64,000 bases of DNA from Pseudomonadota bacterium (GTDB lineage: Bacteria; Pseudomonadota; Gammaproteobacteria; Burkholderiales; Burkholderiaceae_E): NCBI GenBank assembly GCA_023389055.1, contig JAEWFA010000050.1, forward strand, positions 1 to 64,000, read 5' to 3'. A program made the position numbers and the translations under genes. Below the pieces are notes generated by a model. The model saw only the letters and a list, made by a program, of their open reading frames with translations, was not told the origin of the DNA and did no database searches. Shown piece by piece: positions 43,271-54,107 of the stretch; position 1 is the first letter of the stretch; each line of letters starts with the position of its first letter.

Positions 43271-43427
43271 CGGGGGACGGGCGGATTTTGCGTTGTAAAA
43301 AACTCAAAGAATCATCCACTTACGCGGAGATTCTAGAAGCGTTTCGTGATATTCGGCACGCGTGGTGCAGAATTATAGGAGTGCGGTGCTCCCGAGCAGC
43401 CGCCCCTGCGTTCGACGAGAGGTGGGT
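43271..43427. promoter_or_regulatory. AT-rich divergent control region of trxB and the Crp/Fnr gene
   Basis: This 157-bp spacer is the most AT-rich stretch nearby (GTTGTAAAAAACTCAAAG). It has AGAATC (43308-43313) and GATTCT (43329-43334) as a 6-bp inverted repeat separated by 15 bases, and a minus-strand TATAAT (43377-43372). The inverted repeat is a candidate operator only. Confidence 0.4.
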
Positions 43428-44102
43428 ATGGCTCACGAAGAAAACAAGGCGTTCCTTCGCCGGGTGCCGCTGCTGTCGGCCCTGAACGAGCAGCAGATCG
43501 AGTCGCTGGCGGCCGCCAGCGCTCGCCGCAACTTCCCGAAGGGCCGCACGATCGTCTCGGAAGGCGAACCCTCGCAGTCGCTGTACATCCTGCTGTCGGG
43601 ACGCGCGAAGGTGCAGCGCTCCGATTCCGAAGGCAAGGAGGTCATCCTCGCGGTGCTGGGCTCGGGCGATTTCTTCGGCGAGATGAGCCTGATCGACGAC
43701 GCGCCGCGTTCGGCCAGCGTGATCACGCTGGAGTCGTGCGATTTCATGTCGATCGCCAAGGAGAGTTTCAAGGCGATGCTTCTGCAGAACAACGAGATGT
43801 GCATGGCGGTGATGCGCGGACTGGTGCGTCGCCTTCGCGAAGCCGACCAGAAGATCGAGACGCTCGCGCTGCTCGACGTCTACGGGCGCGTCGCGCGCGT
43901 GCTGCTCGACTTCTCCGAGCAGGTCGGCGGCGAGCGCATCGTGCGCAACCGGCTGCCGCGCCAGGAAATCGCGAAGATGATCGGCGCTTCGCGCGAGATG
44001 GTCTCGCGCGTGATGAAAGGCCTGGAGACCGACGGATACATCGTGCCGATGCCCGAGGGGCGACTGATGCTGCGCGAGAAGATCGCTTCCTACATCAGCT
44101 GA
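43428..44102 (+). CDS. Crp/Fnr-family transcriptional regulator
   Basis: Protein of 224 residues. Cyclic-nucleotide-like sensor domain (1-130: PKGRTIVSEGEPSQSLYILLSGRAKVQRSDSEGKEVIL, core GDFFGEMSLIDDAPRSASV), a dimer helix, and a winged helix with RLPRQEIAKMIGASREMVSRVMKGLETDGYI. The R-E-M-V-S-R-V recognition helix is Crp-like; the N-terminal Cys cluster of oxygen-sensing Fnr is absent. GAGAGGTGGG precedes the ATG at 43428; the longer frame from 43362 is not needed. It is divergent from trxB and leads into ftsK. Confidence 0.93.
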   Translation: MAHEENKAFLRRVPLLSALNEQQIESLAAASARRNFPKGRTIVSEGEPSQSLYILLSGRAKVQRSDSEGKEVILAVLGSGDFFGEMSLIDDAPRSASVITLESCDFMSIAKESFKAMLLQNNEMCMAVMRGLVRRLREADQKIETLALLDVYGRVARVLLDFSEQVGGERIVRNRLPRQEIAKMIGASREMVSRVMKGLETDGYIVPMPEGRLMLREKIASYIS

Positions 44103-44125
44103 CCCGAAGCACGCGGTACTTTCGA

Positions 44126-46492
44126 ATGGCCAGGACCAGCGCGACCACCGTTTCGTCGCGACGCGCGCCGGCGCGCGTCGGCGGCGCCGATTTCGGCATC
44201 TCCGAGCGCGCGCTGCGCCTGCTGCACGAATCGCGCTGGATCGCGATGGCCGCGCTCGGCGTCTTCCTGCTGCTGATCCTGGCCACCTACGACAAGGCCG
44301 ACCCCGGCTGGTCGCACGCGGTGCCCGGCAACGCGGTTGCCAACGCGGGCGGTCGCGTGGGTGCCTGGTTCGCCGATCTGCTGCTGTACCTGTTCGGCCT
44401 GAGCGCATACCTGTTCGTCGCGTTGCTGGGAGTCGCCGTGCTGCGCGGCTTTCGCGCGCTGCGCGCTGCGCAGCAGGAAACCGACGCGCATCGCTTTCCG
44501 TGGGAGCGTTGGCTGGGCTTCGCGTTGCTGCTGCTCGGCACCGTAGGCATCGAATCGGCGCGGCTGCATTCGTTGCAGGTGTCGCTGCCGATGGGGCCGG
44601 GCGGCGTCGTCGGCGCACAACTCGCCGACCCGATGTTCGTCGCGCTCGGCGCCGTCGGCGGAACGCTCGCGTTGCTGGTGATGGTCGCCGCCGGCTTCAG
44701 CCTGTGGTCCGGATGGTCCTGGTTGACGATCTTCGAGCGCGTGGGTTTTGCGATCGAATGGCTGGTGCAACGCTCGATCGATGCGGTCGCCGCCTGGAAG
44801 GACCGCCGCATCGGCGAGGTTGCCGCGACGGTGCGCGACGAGCAGGTGCAGGTCAAGCGCCGCATCCTCGACGACGACCCGGAACCGGTGCGCATCGAGG
44901 CGCCGGCCTCGCGCATCGAGCGTTCCGAGCGCGCGCAGGCCGAGCGGCAGACGCCGCTGTTCGTCGACCTGCCGGCCGACACGCAGCTGCCGCCGATCTC
45001 GCTGCTCGACGAGCCGGCGGTGGCCACCGAGACGGTGTCGGCCGAGACGCTCGAGTACACGTCGCGCCTGATCGAGAAGAAGCTCTCCGACTTCAACGTC
45101 GCCGCCAACGTCGTCGCCGCCTATCCGGGGCCGGTGATCACGAGATACGAGATCGAGCCGGCCACCGGCGTGAAAGGTGCGCAGATCGTCAACCTGTCGA
45201 AGGATCTCGCGCGCGCGCTGTCGCTGGTGTCGATCCGCGTCGTCGAGACGATTCCCGGCAAGAACCTGATGGGCCTGGAGTTGCCCAACGCGCGGCGTCA
45301 GTCGGTGCGACTGTCCGAGATCCTCGCTTCGCAGGTCTACGCGACGAGCCCCTCGCCGCTGACGCTGGCGCTCGGCAAGGACATCGCCGGCATGCCGATC
45401 GTCGTCGATCTGGCGAAGATGCCGCACCTGCTGGTGGCCGGCACCACCGGCTCGGGGAAATCGGTGGGCATCAACGCGATGCTGCTGTCGCTGCTCTACA
45501 AGAGCGACCCGTCGCAGGTGAGGCTGATCCTCATCGACCCGAAGATGCTCGAGATGAGCACCTACGAGGGCATTCCGCACCTGCTCGCGCCGGTGGTCAC
45601 CGACATGCGCCAGGCGGGCAATGCGCTGAACTGGTGCGTTGCCGAGATGGAGCGCCGCTACCGGCTGATGAGCAAGCTGGGCGTGCGCAACCTCTCCGGC
45701 TACAACAACCGCATCGCCGACGCCGAGCGCCGCGAGGATCTCATCCCGAACCCGTTCTCGTTGACGCCGGACGAGCCCGAGCCGCTGGGATCGCTGCCGC
45801 AGATCGTCGTCGTCATCGACGAGCTCGCCGACCTGATGATGGTGGTCGGCAAGAAGATCGAGGAGCTGATCGCGCGGCTGGCGCAGAAGGCGCGCGCCGC
45901 CGGCATCCACCTGATCCTCGCGACGCAGCGCCCTTCGGTGGACGTGATCACCGGGCTCATCAAGGCGAACATCCCGACGCGCATAGCGTTCCAGGTATCG
46001 TCGAAGATCGATTCGAGAACGATCCTCGACCAGATGGGCGCCGAGTCGCTGCTGGGGCAGGGCGACATGCTCTACCTGCCGCCCGGCGGCGGCGTTCCGA
46101 TGCGCGTGCACGGCGCCTTCGTGGCCGACGGCGAGGTGCACAAGGTGGTCGAGCACTGGCGCCAGTTGGCCGAGCCCCAGTACGTCGAGGGCATCCTCGA
46201 GGGGGGCGTTCCCGAGGAGGTCGACGCGGGCAGTGCGGTCGGCTTCGGCGGGCTGTCGCAGACGCTGGCGGAGGCCGGCGTCGACGGCGAGGCCGATCCG
46301 CTGTACGACCAGGCGGTGGCGGTCGTCGTCAAGCACCGGCGCGCGTCGATCTCGCTGGTGCAGCGGCATCTGCGCATCGGCTACAACCGCTCCGCGCGCC
46401 TGCTCGAGCAGATGGAGCGCTCGGGGCTGGTTTCCGCGATGGCGACCAACGGCAACCGCGAGATCCTCGTTCCCGCGTCGCAGGACGCCTGA
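44126..46492 (+). CDS. ftsK: DNA translocase FtsK
   Basis: Protein of 788 residues. Four membrane helices in 38-210 (divisome anchor), a short acidic linker, then the RecA-like motor (about 320-680) with Walker A GTTGSGKSVG (439-448), Walker B IVVVIDELADLMMV, and the C-terminal gamma winged helix (DPLYDQAVAVVVKHRRASISLVQRHLRIGYNRSARLLEQME) that reads KOPS. Pumps chromosome ends to the septum and activates XerCD. ATG at 44126, 23 bases after the regulator. Confidence 0.97.
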   Translation: MARTSATTVSSRRAPARVGGADFGISERALRLLHESRWIAMAALGVFLLLILATYDKADPGWSHAVPGNAVANAGGRVGAWFADLLLYLFGLSAYLFVALLGVAVLRGFRALRAAQQETDAHRFPWERWLGFALLLLGTVGIESARLHSLQVSLPMGPGGVVGAQLADPMFVALGAVGGTLALLVMVAAGFSLWSGWSWLTIFERVGFAIEWLVQRSIDAVAAWKDRRIGEVAATVRDEQVQVKRRILDDDPEPVRIEAPASRIERSERAQAERQTPLFVDLPADTQLPPISLLDEPAVATETVSAETLEYTSRLIEKKLSDFNVAANVVAAYPGPVITRYEIEPATGVKGAQIVNLSKDLARALSLVSIRVVETIPGKNLMGLELPNARRQSVRLSEILASQVYATSPSPLTLALGKDIAGMPIVVDLAKMPHLLVAGTTGSGKSVGINAMLLSLLYKSDPSQVRLILIDPKMLEMSTYEGIPHLLAPVVTDMRQAGNALNWCVAEMERRYRLMSKLGVRNLSGYNNRIADAERREDLIPNPFSLTPDEPEPLGSLPQIVVVIDELADLMMVVGKKIEELIARLAQKARAAGIHLILATQRPSVDVITGLIKANIPTRIAFQVSSKIDSRTILDQMGAESLLGQGDMLYLPPGGGVPMRVHGAFVADGEVHKVVEHWRQLAEPQYVEGILEGGVPEEVDAGSAVGFGGLSQTLAEAGVDGEADPLYDQAVAVVVKHRRASISLVQRHLRIGYNRSARLLEQMERSGLVSAMATNGNREILVPASQDA

Positions 46493-46493
46493 G

Positions 46494-47153
46494 GTGGGAA
46501 CGGCAAGGGTGCGGAACCTGAGCGTCACGGTGTTTGCCGTCGGTGTCGCGGCATGCTCGGTCTGCGGCACGTTGTCGGTCGCGCCGGCACATGCGCAGGG
46601 CATTGCAGCGAATCCGCTGCGCGAGTTCCTGTCGAGCACGCGTTCGGCGAGCGGCACGTTCACGCAGCAGGTGCTGCGCGACGGACGCGTCGTCGAGTCC
46701 AGCCGCGGGCGCTTCGCATTCGTGCGCCCGGGCCGCTTCCGCTGGGAGGTCACCGAACCGTTCGAGCAACTGCTCGTCGGCGACGGCGAGCGGCTGTACT
46801 TCTACGACAAGGACCTGAACCAGGTCACCGTGCGCAAGCTGCGCGATGCACTCGCATCGACGCCGGCGGCGATCCTGTTCGGATCGAGCGACGTCGAGTC
46901 GGGTTTCACGTTGCGCGCGCTTCCCGCGCAGGACGGACTCGAGCGGGTCGAGGCGCTGCCGCGCAACGCCGAGACCGGCTACCAGCGCATCGAGTTCGGT
47001 TTCCGCGCCGGACTGCCGTCCGTGATGCAGGTGCAGGACGCCTTCGGAAGAACGGTTCGCTTCGACTTCCATGACGTCGTTCGCGATCCGAAGTTCGCCG
47101 CCGACGCGTTCGGCTTCGTGCCGCCCCCGGGGACTGACGTCGTCGAGCAGTGA
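46494..47153 (+). CDS. lolA: Outer-membrane lipoprotein carrier protein LolA
   Basis: Protein of about 219 residues with a Sec signal ending APAHA-Q. The mature part FLSSTRSASGTFTQQVLRDGRVVESSRGRFAFVRPGRFRWEVTEPFEQLLVGDGERLYFYDKDLNQVTVRKL shows the LolA core (FxQ, G-x-F-x-x-x-R-P-G-x-F-R-W, D-G-x-x-x-W/Y-x-Y-D). Carries lipoproteins across the periplasm to LolB. GTG at 46494 directly follows the ftsK stop; GTG at 46509, 10 bases after GAGGTGGG, is an equally good start. Confidence 0.95.
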   Translation: MGTARVRNLSVTVFAVGVAACSVCGTLSVAPAHAQGIAANPLREFLSSTRSASGTFTQQVLRDGRVVESSRGRFAFVRPGRFRWEVTEPFEQLLVGDGERLYFYDKDLNQVTVRKLRDALASTPAAILFGSSDVESGFTLRALPAQDGLERVEALPRNAETGYQRIEFGFRAGLPSVMQVQDAFGRTVRFDFHDVVRDPKFAADAFGFVPPPGTDVVEQ

Positions 47154-47234
47154 AGCGCGCTGCACGCGCGAGCGTCCGCGGGCGCACGCGGTCGGTCTGC
47201 GTCGTTCCGGGACCCGCAGCGTAGAATCCCGGCG

Positions 47235-48464
47235 ATGAAGAAGGACCCGCAGGCGACGCTGCCGTCGCGGTCCGAAGACGCGCGCATCATCGGCGTCGTC
47301 GGCCTGGCGCACGCGCTGTCCCATTTCTCGCAACTGCTGCTCGCGCCCCTGTTCCCGTGGCTCAAGGACGCGTTCGGGCTGTCCTATGCCGAACTGGGCC
47401 TGCTGATGACGATCTTCTTCATCGTCTCGGGGATCGGCCAGACCCTTGCCGGTTTTCTCGTCGACCGCATCGGCGCGCTTCCCGTGCTGCTCGGCTCGAT
47501 CGTGCTGTTCTTCGTGGCCGCGCTCGTCTTCGCCGCGAGCAACGGCTACCTGATGTTCGCGGTCGGCGCGGTCCTGGCGGGTCTCGGCAACGCAGCCTTC
47601 CATCCGGTCGACTACTCGATCATCAACGCGCGCATTTCGCATGCGCGCATCGGTCATGCGTACGCTGTGCACGGCGTCACCGGGAACCTCGGCTGGGCGC
47701 TGGCGCCGGTGTTCCTGATCACGATCACCCAGATCGCCGGGTGGCGCGCGGCCTTCCTCGGTGCGGCGCTGCTGATGCTGGTCGTGCTGGCGATCGTCTG
47801 GTGGTGCCGCGACGCGCTGCAGGTGCCGCACGCGAGGACGGCGGTTGCGCATCGGCAGCAGGGAACGCTCGACTTCCTGCGCCTGCCCGCCGTGTGGCTC
47901 GGCTTCGCCTTCTTCTGCGCACTTGCATTCGCGCTGGCCGGCGTGCAGAGTTTCGCGCCCGAAGCCGCGCGCCTGCTGCACGACGTGCCATTGAAGGCCG
48001 TTGCCTGGTGCCTCACGGCATTCATGCTCGGCAGCGCCGCCGGCACCCTCGCAGGCGGCTTCCTCGTCGAGGACCTCGATCGCGCCGAGCGCGTGATCGG
48101 CGTGTGTTTCGCCGCCGCCGCCGCGGTCGCCCTGAGCCTGGCGTGGGTTCCGTGGCCGGGTTGGACGGTGCCTTTCGTGTTCGCGGCGATGGGAGTGGCC
48201 AGCGGCCTGGCCAACCCGGCGCGCGACATGCTGATCCGCAAGGCCGCGCCGCCCGGGGCGACCGGTCGTGTATACGGCGTCGTCTATTCCGGTCTCGACA
48301 TCGGCAGCTCCACGTCGCCGCTGGTCTTCGGGATGCTGATGGACGCGCATTCGCCGGCGCTCGTGTTCGTCGGCATCGCCATCGCCCAGGCCCTGCTGAT
48401 CGTCGGTGCGTTCCGCACCGGACGGGCATCGCGGATGCGCGATGTCGCCGCGGAAGCTGCCTGA
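47235..48464 (+). CDS. MFS transporter, Fsr-like
   Basis: Protein of 409 residues with twelve helices. HALSHFSQLLLAPLFPWLKDAFGLSYAELGLLMTIFFIVSGIGQTLAGFLVDRIG holds the family A-motif region (G-F-L-V-D-R-I-G), and GLGNAAFHPVDYSIINARI (core AAFHP) and GSAAGTLAGGFL resemble the fosmidomycin-resistance-type MFS group. Substrate unknown. The 3' end overlaps rarA by 23 bases. The 82-bp gap before it holds no gene. Confidence 0.87.
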   Translation: MKKDPQATLPSRSEDARIIGVVGLAHALSHFSQLLLAPLFPWLKDAFGLSYAELGLLMTIFFIVSGIGQTLAGFLVDRIGALPVLLGSIVLFFVAALVFAASNGYLMFAVGAVLAGLGNAAFHPVDYSIINARISHARIGHAYAVHGVTGNLGWALAPVFLITITQIAGWRAAFLGAALLMLVVLAIVWWCRDALQVPHARTAVAHRQQGTLDFLRLPAVWLGFAFFCALAFALAGVQSFAPEAARLLHDVPLKAVAWCLTAFMLGSAAGTLAGGFLVEDLDRAERVIGVCFAAAAAVALSLAWVPWPGWTVPFVFAAMGVASGLANPARDMLIRKAAPPGATGRVYGVVYSGLDIGSSTSPLVFGMLMDAHSPALVFVGIAIAQALLIVGAFRTGRASRMRDVAAEAA

Positions 48465-49821
48465 GGCTTCGGCGCCGCTCGCCGAGCGGCTGCGTCCGCA
48501 CTCGCTCGACGAAGTGATCGGGCAGGCGCATCTGCTCGGCCCGGGCCGGCCGTTGCGCGTCGCCTTCGAGTCGGGGCGCCCGCACTCGATGATCTTCTGG
48601 GGCCCGCCGGGAGTGGGCAAGACGACGCTCGCCCGATTGATGGCCGACGCCTTCGACGCGCAGTTCATTGCGATCTCGGCGGTGCTGGGCGGCGTGAAGG
48701 ACATCCGCGACGCCGTGGCGGCGGCGCACGCAGCGCGCGAGCAGGGCCGACGCACGATCGTCTTCGTCGACGAGGTGCATCGCTTCAATCGCGCCCAGCA
48801 GGACGCCTTCCTGCCGCACGTCGAGAGCGGACTGTTCGTGTTCATCGGCGCGACCACCGAGAACCCTTCGTTCGAGGTCGTCGGCGCGCTGCTGTCACGC
48901 GCGCGCGTCTACGTGCTGCAGCCGCTGTCCACGGAGGAACTCGCGACGCTCTTCGAGCGCGCGCTCGCGCTGCTCGCCGGCGACGGACGTGCGATCGCGT
49001 TCGACGACGATGCGCGCGAGCGGCTGGTCGGCTGGGCCGACGGCGATGCGCGACGACTGCTCAACGCGATCGAGGTCGTCACCGACGCCGGGGAGAGCGC
49101 GAAGCGCGGGTCGATCGACGCCGCGTTCCTCGAGACCGCGCTGTCGCAGAACCTGCGCCGTTTCGACAACGGCGGCGAGGCGTTCTACGACCAGATCAGC
49201 GCTTTGCACAAGTCGGTGCGCGGCTCCGATCCCGACGCCGCGCTGTACTGGCTCGCTCGAATGCTCGACGGCGGCGCCGACCCGAGGTATCTCGCGCGGC
49301 GCATCGTGCGGATGGCCAACGAGGACATCGGCCTGGCCGATCCGCGCGCGCAGGAACTGGCGCTCGGCGCGGCGCAGGTCTACGAGCGCCTGGGTTCCCC
49401 CGAAGGCGAGCTCGCGCTCGCGCAGGCGGTCGTCTATCTCGCCTGCGCGGCGAAGTCCAACGCGGTGTACGTCGCGTGGAAGAGGGCGCGCGCCTTCGTC
49501 GCCGACCATGGTTCGGCGCCGGTGCCGATGCATTTGCGCAATGCGCCGACGCGACTGATGAAGGGGCTCGGCTACGGGCGCGCGTACCGCTATGCGCACG
49601 ACGAGCCCGGCGGCTACGCGGCCGGCGAGCGGTACTTCCCCGACGAGGTTCAAGCGCAACGCTTCTACGAGCCGGTCGCCCGCGGGCTCGAACTGCGCAT
49701 CGGCGAGAAGCTCGCGTCGCTGCGCGAGCGGGATCGACTCGAGGGCAGGGAAGGGGGAAGCGAGAAAGGGGAAGGGGACGAAGCGGGGAAAGGGGAGCCG
49801 CGAGCAGCCGACGCGCCTTGA
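48442..49821 (+). CDS. rarA: Replication-associated recombination protein RarA (MgsA)
   Basis: Protein of 459 residues, AAA+ clamp-loader-like ATPase acting at stalled forks. ERLRPHSLDEVIGQAHLLGPG start, Walker A GPPGVGKT (54-61), Walker B IVFVDEVHRFNRAQQDAFLPHVE, sensor GATTENPSFEV and the tetramer domain with LHKSVRGSDPDAALYWLARML. The ATG at 48442 is favoured over 48406. The tail (about 430-459, REGGSEKGEGDEAGKGEP) is encoded by a purine-only tract and looks like an expansion, not family sequence. Confidence 0.95.
   Translation: MSPRKLPEASAPLAERLRPHSLDEVIGQAHLLGPGRPLRVAFESGRPHSMIFWGPPGVGKTTLARLMADAFDAQFIAISAVLGGVKDIRDAVAAAHAAREQGRRTIVFVDEVHRFNRAQQDAFLPHVESGLFVFIGATTENPSFEVVGALLSRARVYVLQPLSTEELATLFERALALLAGDGRAIAFDDDARERLVGWADGDARRLLNAIEVVTDAGESAKRGSIDAAFLETALSQNLRRFDNGGEAFYDQISALHKSVRGSDPDAALYWLARMLDGGADPRYLARRIVRMANEDIGLADPRAQELALGAAQVYERLGSPEGELALAQAVVYLACAAKSNAVYVAWKRARAFVADHGSAPVPMHLRNAPTRLMKGLGYGRAYRYAHDEPGGYAAGERYFPDEVQAQRFYEPVARGLELRIGEKLASLRERDRLEGREGGSEKGEGDEAGKGEPRAADAP
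49743..49797 (+). repeat. Purine-rich G-run repeat in the rarA 3' end
   Basis: Repeated GGGGAAGGGG and GAAAGGGG units on the plus strand with only rare C. The G-runs of 3-5 allow G-quadruplex formation. It codes for the unusual Gly/Glu/Lys tail of RarA and resembles the noncoding tract at 4941-4991. Confidence 0.75.
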
Positions 49822-49857
49822 TACACTCGGTCGACGTCCGAACTGTCGCTGCGTTCC

Positions 49858-51156
<1,299 letters not shown>

Positions 51157-51203
51157 CGCTGCGGCACATCGTTCGCTCGTCGCAACGAAAGTGGCCGCTT
51201 TGC

Positions 51204-51209
51204 TATACT
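51204..51209 (+). promoter_or_regulatory. -10 element of the tRNA-Ser promoter
   Basis: TATACT 34 bases before the mature tRNA 5' end. The same hexamer stands before tRNA-Val. No good -35 is seen. The following GCGGGCTTCGCGCG is GC-rich discriminator-like sequence. Confidence 0.6.
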
Positions 51210-51242
51210 TGCGGGCTTCGCGCGTGCAATGCGCGCGAGCCC

Positions 51243-51332
51243 GGAAAGGTGGCAGAGTGGTCGAATGCGCCGGACTCGAAATCCGGTTTGCGGGCAACCG
51301 CAACGTGGGTTCGAATCCCACCCTTTCCGCCA
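51243..51332 (+). tRNA. tRNA-Ser(CGA)
   Basis: 90 bases with CCA encoded (51330-51332). Acceptor stem GGAAAGG with CCTTTCC, anticodon stem CCGGA with TCCGG around loop CTCGAAA (anticodon CGA at 51277-51279, reads UCG), a long variable arm (TTGCGGGCAACCGCAA, class II) and T loop GGGTTCGAATCCC. Confidence 0.97.
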
Positions 51333-51638
51333 GCAAGAGCCGGATCCGCTGACCCCGGGCTGACCCCGACAACGCCGGACACGCGGTACTGCTTCATGCA
51401 AGGAACTGGCGGCGGCTCGCTGGCTCGCCCGGTAGTCGCAGGCGTGCGCTTGTTCACGTTTCGCACGAGACGTCGTTCCGCGTAACCCTCATCGTGATCG
51501 CAGGCCCGGCGGGCGATGCACGCAGTGGGCGATTTGTTCACGTTGACGCGTCGTCCGATCCGCTAGCATCGCGCCTGTTCGCACGACCTGCCCGGTCTCC
51601 GTTCGTTCCCGGTCGCGGGGTGCGCCCGACGAGCCCCG
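51333..51638. other. 306-bp spacer between tRNA-Ser and the DUF1631 gene
   Basis: No gene is supported. It has a doubled GCTGACCCCG (51347-51367 area), an 11-bp direct repeat TTGTTCACGTT (51450-51460 and 51534-51544), and a TTGACG (51543-51548) with TAGCAT (51564-51569) 15 bases on, a weak candidate promoter for the next gene. Confidence 0.45.
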
Positions 51639-54020
51639 ATGCCCGAACCGTTTCCGTCCCGTCCCGTATCGCCGCAGCCTTCGCCGCTGTTCGTGCGCGT
51701 GCGCGACCGGGTTGCCGAAGCGTTGCGCGATGCGGCGCACGTGGCGTTGCCGGCGCTGGCCGAGGCGCTCGACGAGGCGGCCGAGCGCGCTCTCCAGGGA
51801 CGCGACCGCCAGGCGATGTTCTCCGCGGCGACCCGTCTGCGCCGGGAAGCCGCCAGTCGCGTAGACGTGGTGGCACGCGTGCTCGAGCGGCGCGCGCAGC
51901 GCTGCCTGGATGCCGCGCACGGGGAGGCGGCAGGGGCGCTCGAGCTGGTCGACGACGAAGAGCTCGAGCAGCAGATCGCCGCCGGCGAGCTGGCGCGTGA
52001 GTCGCGCGAACGCAGCGGCGCGATCTACCCGCGCTACGTTGCGCGGCTGCGCAACTTGCTCGGCGCCGCATTCGCGTGGGACGACGACGAGCGCAATCCG
52101 CTCGGCGCGCGCACGCTCGCCGCGGCGCTGCTGGCCAGCGTCGCCGACGCAGCCGAGGGCGGCTTCGCCAGCGACCGGCTGCGGCATCTCGCATGGAAGC
52201 ATTTCTCGCCGTCGATCGCCGAAGCGATCGATGCCGCCGAGCGATTGCTCGCGCAGATGGGGATTTCCGACGAGCCGCTTTCGATCGATGCCACGCGAGC
52301 TCGGCCGCACGAGCGCGCCGATGCAGCGCCCGAGGACCGGCCCCTCGGCGGGCCCGAAGAGCCGCGCAGCGAAGAGCCGCGCAGCACCGCACAGCGCGCG
52401 CCCGAGGCGGAGCCCGCCGCCGATTCGCCTTCGCGCCCGCCCGAGCCTGTGCGCGCGATCGACCTGTCCGCTCGCGCCGAACGCGACGCCGCGACGCTCG
52501 GCACGTCGCCGTTGGCCGGCGAGCCCACCGGCGCGCGCCTGGGCACGCTGCCGACGCTGCAGCCGGTGCTCGACCTGGAACGCGACGCCGTCGCTTTCGC
52601 GCATTCGATCGGCGCGATGCCGTACAGCCGCGAAGCGCGTACCGAGTTCTTCGGCAACGTGCGCGCGCGATTACGCGACGCCGGTGCGCCGCCTGCGCAG
52701 GTCGCGATCGTCGACCTCGTCTCGGCGATGTTCGACTACGTGATCGACGATCGTCGCGTACCCGAAGCGGCGCGTCCGCTGGTCTGGCGGCTTCAGCAGC
52801 CGACGCTCGCGCTGTCGCTGCTCGATTCGGGCTATCTCGGCGACGATCCGCGCTCGCTGCGCCGGCTCGTCGAGCATTTCGGCGCGATCTCGGCGGCGTT
52901 TTCCGACGAGATCACGCGCGGCAGCGAGTTGCACCGGAGGCTCGAGACGGTGGTACGTGCAGTCGAGATCGTCACCAGCGCGCTGCAATCGCGCTCGGCC
53001 GTGATGGCCCAGCAGGTGCAGAAGGAATACTCGCGCGCCGCGCGCAGCGTCGGGCAGCTGATCGACCACGTCGTGCGCGAGCGGCGCTCGCTGGAGGAGG
53101 CACCGGGACGGCGCAATCGGCGCGATTACGCGCGACGGCCGAATCGCGAGCGCGAAGAGGAGGTCACCGGGCATCTGCACGCGATGCTTGCCGAGCGGCT
53201 GCAGCGGCACGCAGCGCCCGAGTCGGTGCGCGACTTCGTGATGAACGTCTGGCTGCGTCACCTGCGAACGGCCGCGCTGCGCGATGGCGAGCAGAGCGCG
53301 GAGTTCCAGGTGTCGTTGCGCGTCGTCGACGACCTGCTGTGGAGCCTGGACGACAGCGGCGAGCGCCACAGCCGGCGCGAGCTCGCCCAGCGCATCCCGC
53401 CGCTGATCCGCCTGATGACGCAGGGCGTGCGCGAGATCGGCGCGAAGGACGAGGAGTTCAAGGCCTTCTTCGACGAGTTGTTTCTGATCCACCTGCGACG
53501 CATGCAGCGGCGCGATCGCGAGCGTGAAGCCACCCGCACGCGAACGCACGCGGACGAGGGCACTGCGACGGCCGAAGGCCGCCCGCGCGTCGATTCGGTC
53601 GCCGCGCCGGAGGCGAGTTCCCCGGCGTCGCAGGCGAGTCCCGCCGCCTCATACGCTTCGGTCGAGCGGGGCGCGCCCGAGCCAGGCGCCGCATCGCCTG
53701 AATCGGATGCCGCCGAAGCCGAGGGCCCGGGGCGCAAGCTGCTGGAGATCCTCGAGTCGCTCGACCTCGACGACCTGCCGACCAGCCCGCGACGCCTGCA
53801 GCTCGCACCGGACCAGGCCATCGACCGCATCGCGCGCGGCGACTGGATCGAGCTCGTCGCGCGGGACGGCGCGAGCGGGTATTCGAAGGTGGCGTGGATC
53901 AATCGCAGGCGTACGGTGGCGCTGCTCGTTCGCCGCGCCGACCGGCGGGCGATGTCGCTACGCACCGACGAGTTGCGCGAGCGCTTGGCGCGCGAGCGGG
54001 CGTTCCTGCTCGAAGCATGA
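51639..54020 (+). CDS. DUF1631 family protein
   Basis: Protein of 793 residues, mostly helical, cytoplasmic by composition. Landmarks of DUF1631 are PLFVRVRDRVAEALRDAAHVALPAL near the start, the central LPTLQPVLDLERDAVAFAHSIGAM and LVSAMFDYVIDDRRVPEAARPLVWRLQQPTLALSLLDSGYL (core FDYVIDDRRVP), and a small C-terminal beta-rich module GDWIELVARDGASGYSKVAWINRRRTVALLVRRADRRA that looks like a PilZ-type fold. Middle parts (about 205-300 and 620-700) are Ala/Pro/Glu linkers. Function unknown; some relatives bind c-di-GMP-linked partners, which is not shown here. Confidence 0.88.
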   Translation: MPEPFPSRPVSPQPSPLFVRVRDRVAEALRDAAHVALPALAEALDEAAERALQGRDRQAMFSAATRLRREAASRVDVVARVLERRAQRCLDAAHGEAAGALELVDDEELEQQIAAGELARESRERSGAIYPRYVARLRNLLGAAFAWDDDERNPLGARTLAAALLASVADAAEGGFASDRLRHLAWKHFSPSIAEAIDAAERLLAQMGISDEPLSIDATRARPHERADAAPEDRPLGGPEEPRSEEPRSTAQRAPEAEPAADSPSRPPEPVRAIDLSARAERDAATLGTSPLAGEPTGARLGTLPTLQPVLDLERDAVAFAHSIGAMPYSREARTEFFGNVRARLRDAGAPPAQVAIVDLVSAMFDYVIDDRRVPEAARPLVWRLQQPTLALSLLDSGYLGDDPRSLRRLVEHFGAISAAFSDEITRGSELHRRLETVVRAVEIVTSALQSRSAVMAQQVQKEYSRAARSVGQLIDHVVRERRSLEEAPGRRNRRDYARRPNREREEEVTGHLHAMLAERLQRHAAPESVRDFVMNVWLRHLRTAALRDGEQSAEFQVSLRVVDDLLWSLDDSGERHSRRELAQRIPPLIRLMTQGVREIGAKDEEFKAFFDELFLIHLRRMQRRDREREATRTRTHADEGTATAEGRPRVDSVAAPEASSPASQASPAASYASVERGAPEPGAASPESDAAEAEGPGRKLLEILESLDLDDLPTSPRRLQLAPDQAIDRIARGDWIELVARDGASGYSKVAWINRRRTVALLVRRADRRAMSLRTDELRERLARERAFLLEA

Positions 54021-54078
54021 CGCGCGCCGGCGTGGCACGAGCGGGGCGTCGAACCGGCAACCGGCTGCACTATAATGC

Positions 54079-54107
54079 TTGACACTGTTGCGAGCGGGAA
54101 GTAATTT
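54079..54107 (+). promoter_or_regulatory. Candidate sigma-70 promoter of the liv operon
   Basis: TTGACA (54079-54084) and TAATTT (54102-54107) are separated by 17 bases. CGAGC (54091-54095) and GCTCG (54108-54112) form an inverted repeat around the -10, a possible operator. A second TATAAT at 54071-54076 lies just upstream. The livK start is about 120 bases further. Confidence 0.6.

Noticed and set aside
43297..43311. TTG-N9-CAA Fnr-like box upstream of the Crp/Fnr gene
   Set aside because: Spacing is one base off the Fnr consensus and the flanking AT pattern does not match.
51203..51541. Minus-strand frame overlapping tRNA-Ser
   Set aside because: It is the antisense of the tRNA and its spacer (GGIRTHVAVARKPDFESGAFDHSATF-type translations are a known artefact of tRNA-Ser regions).
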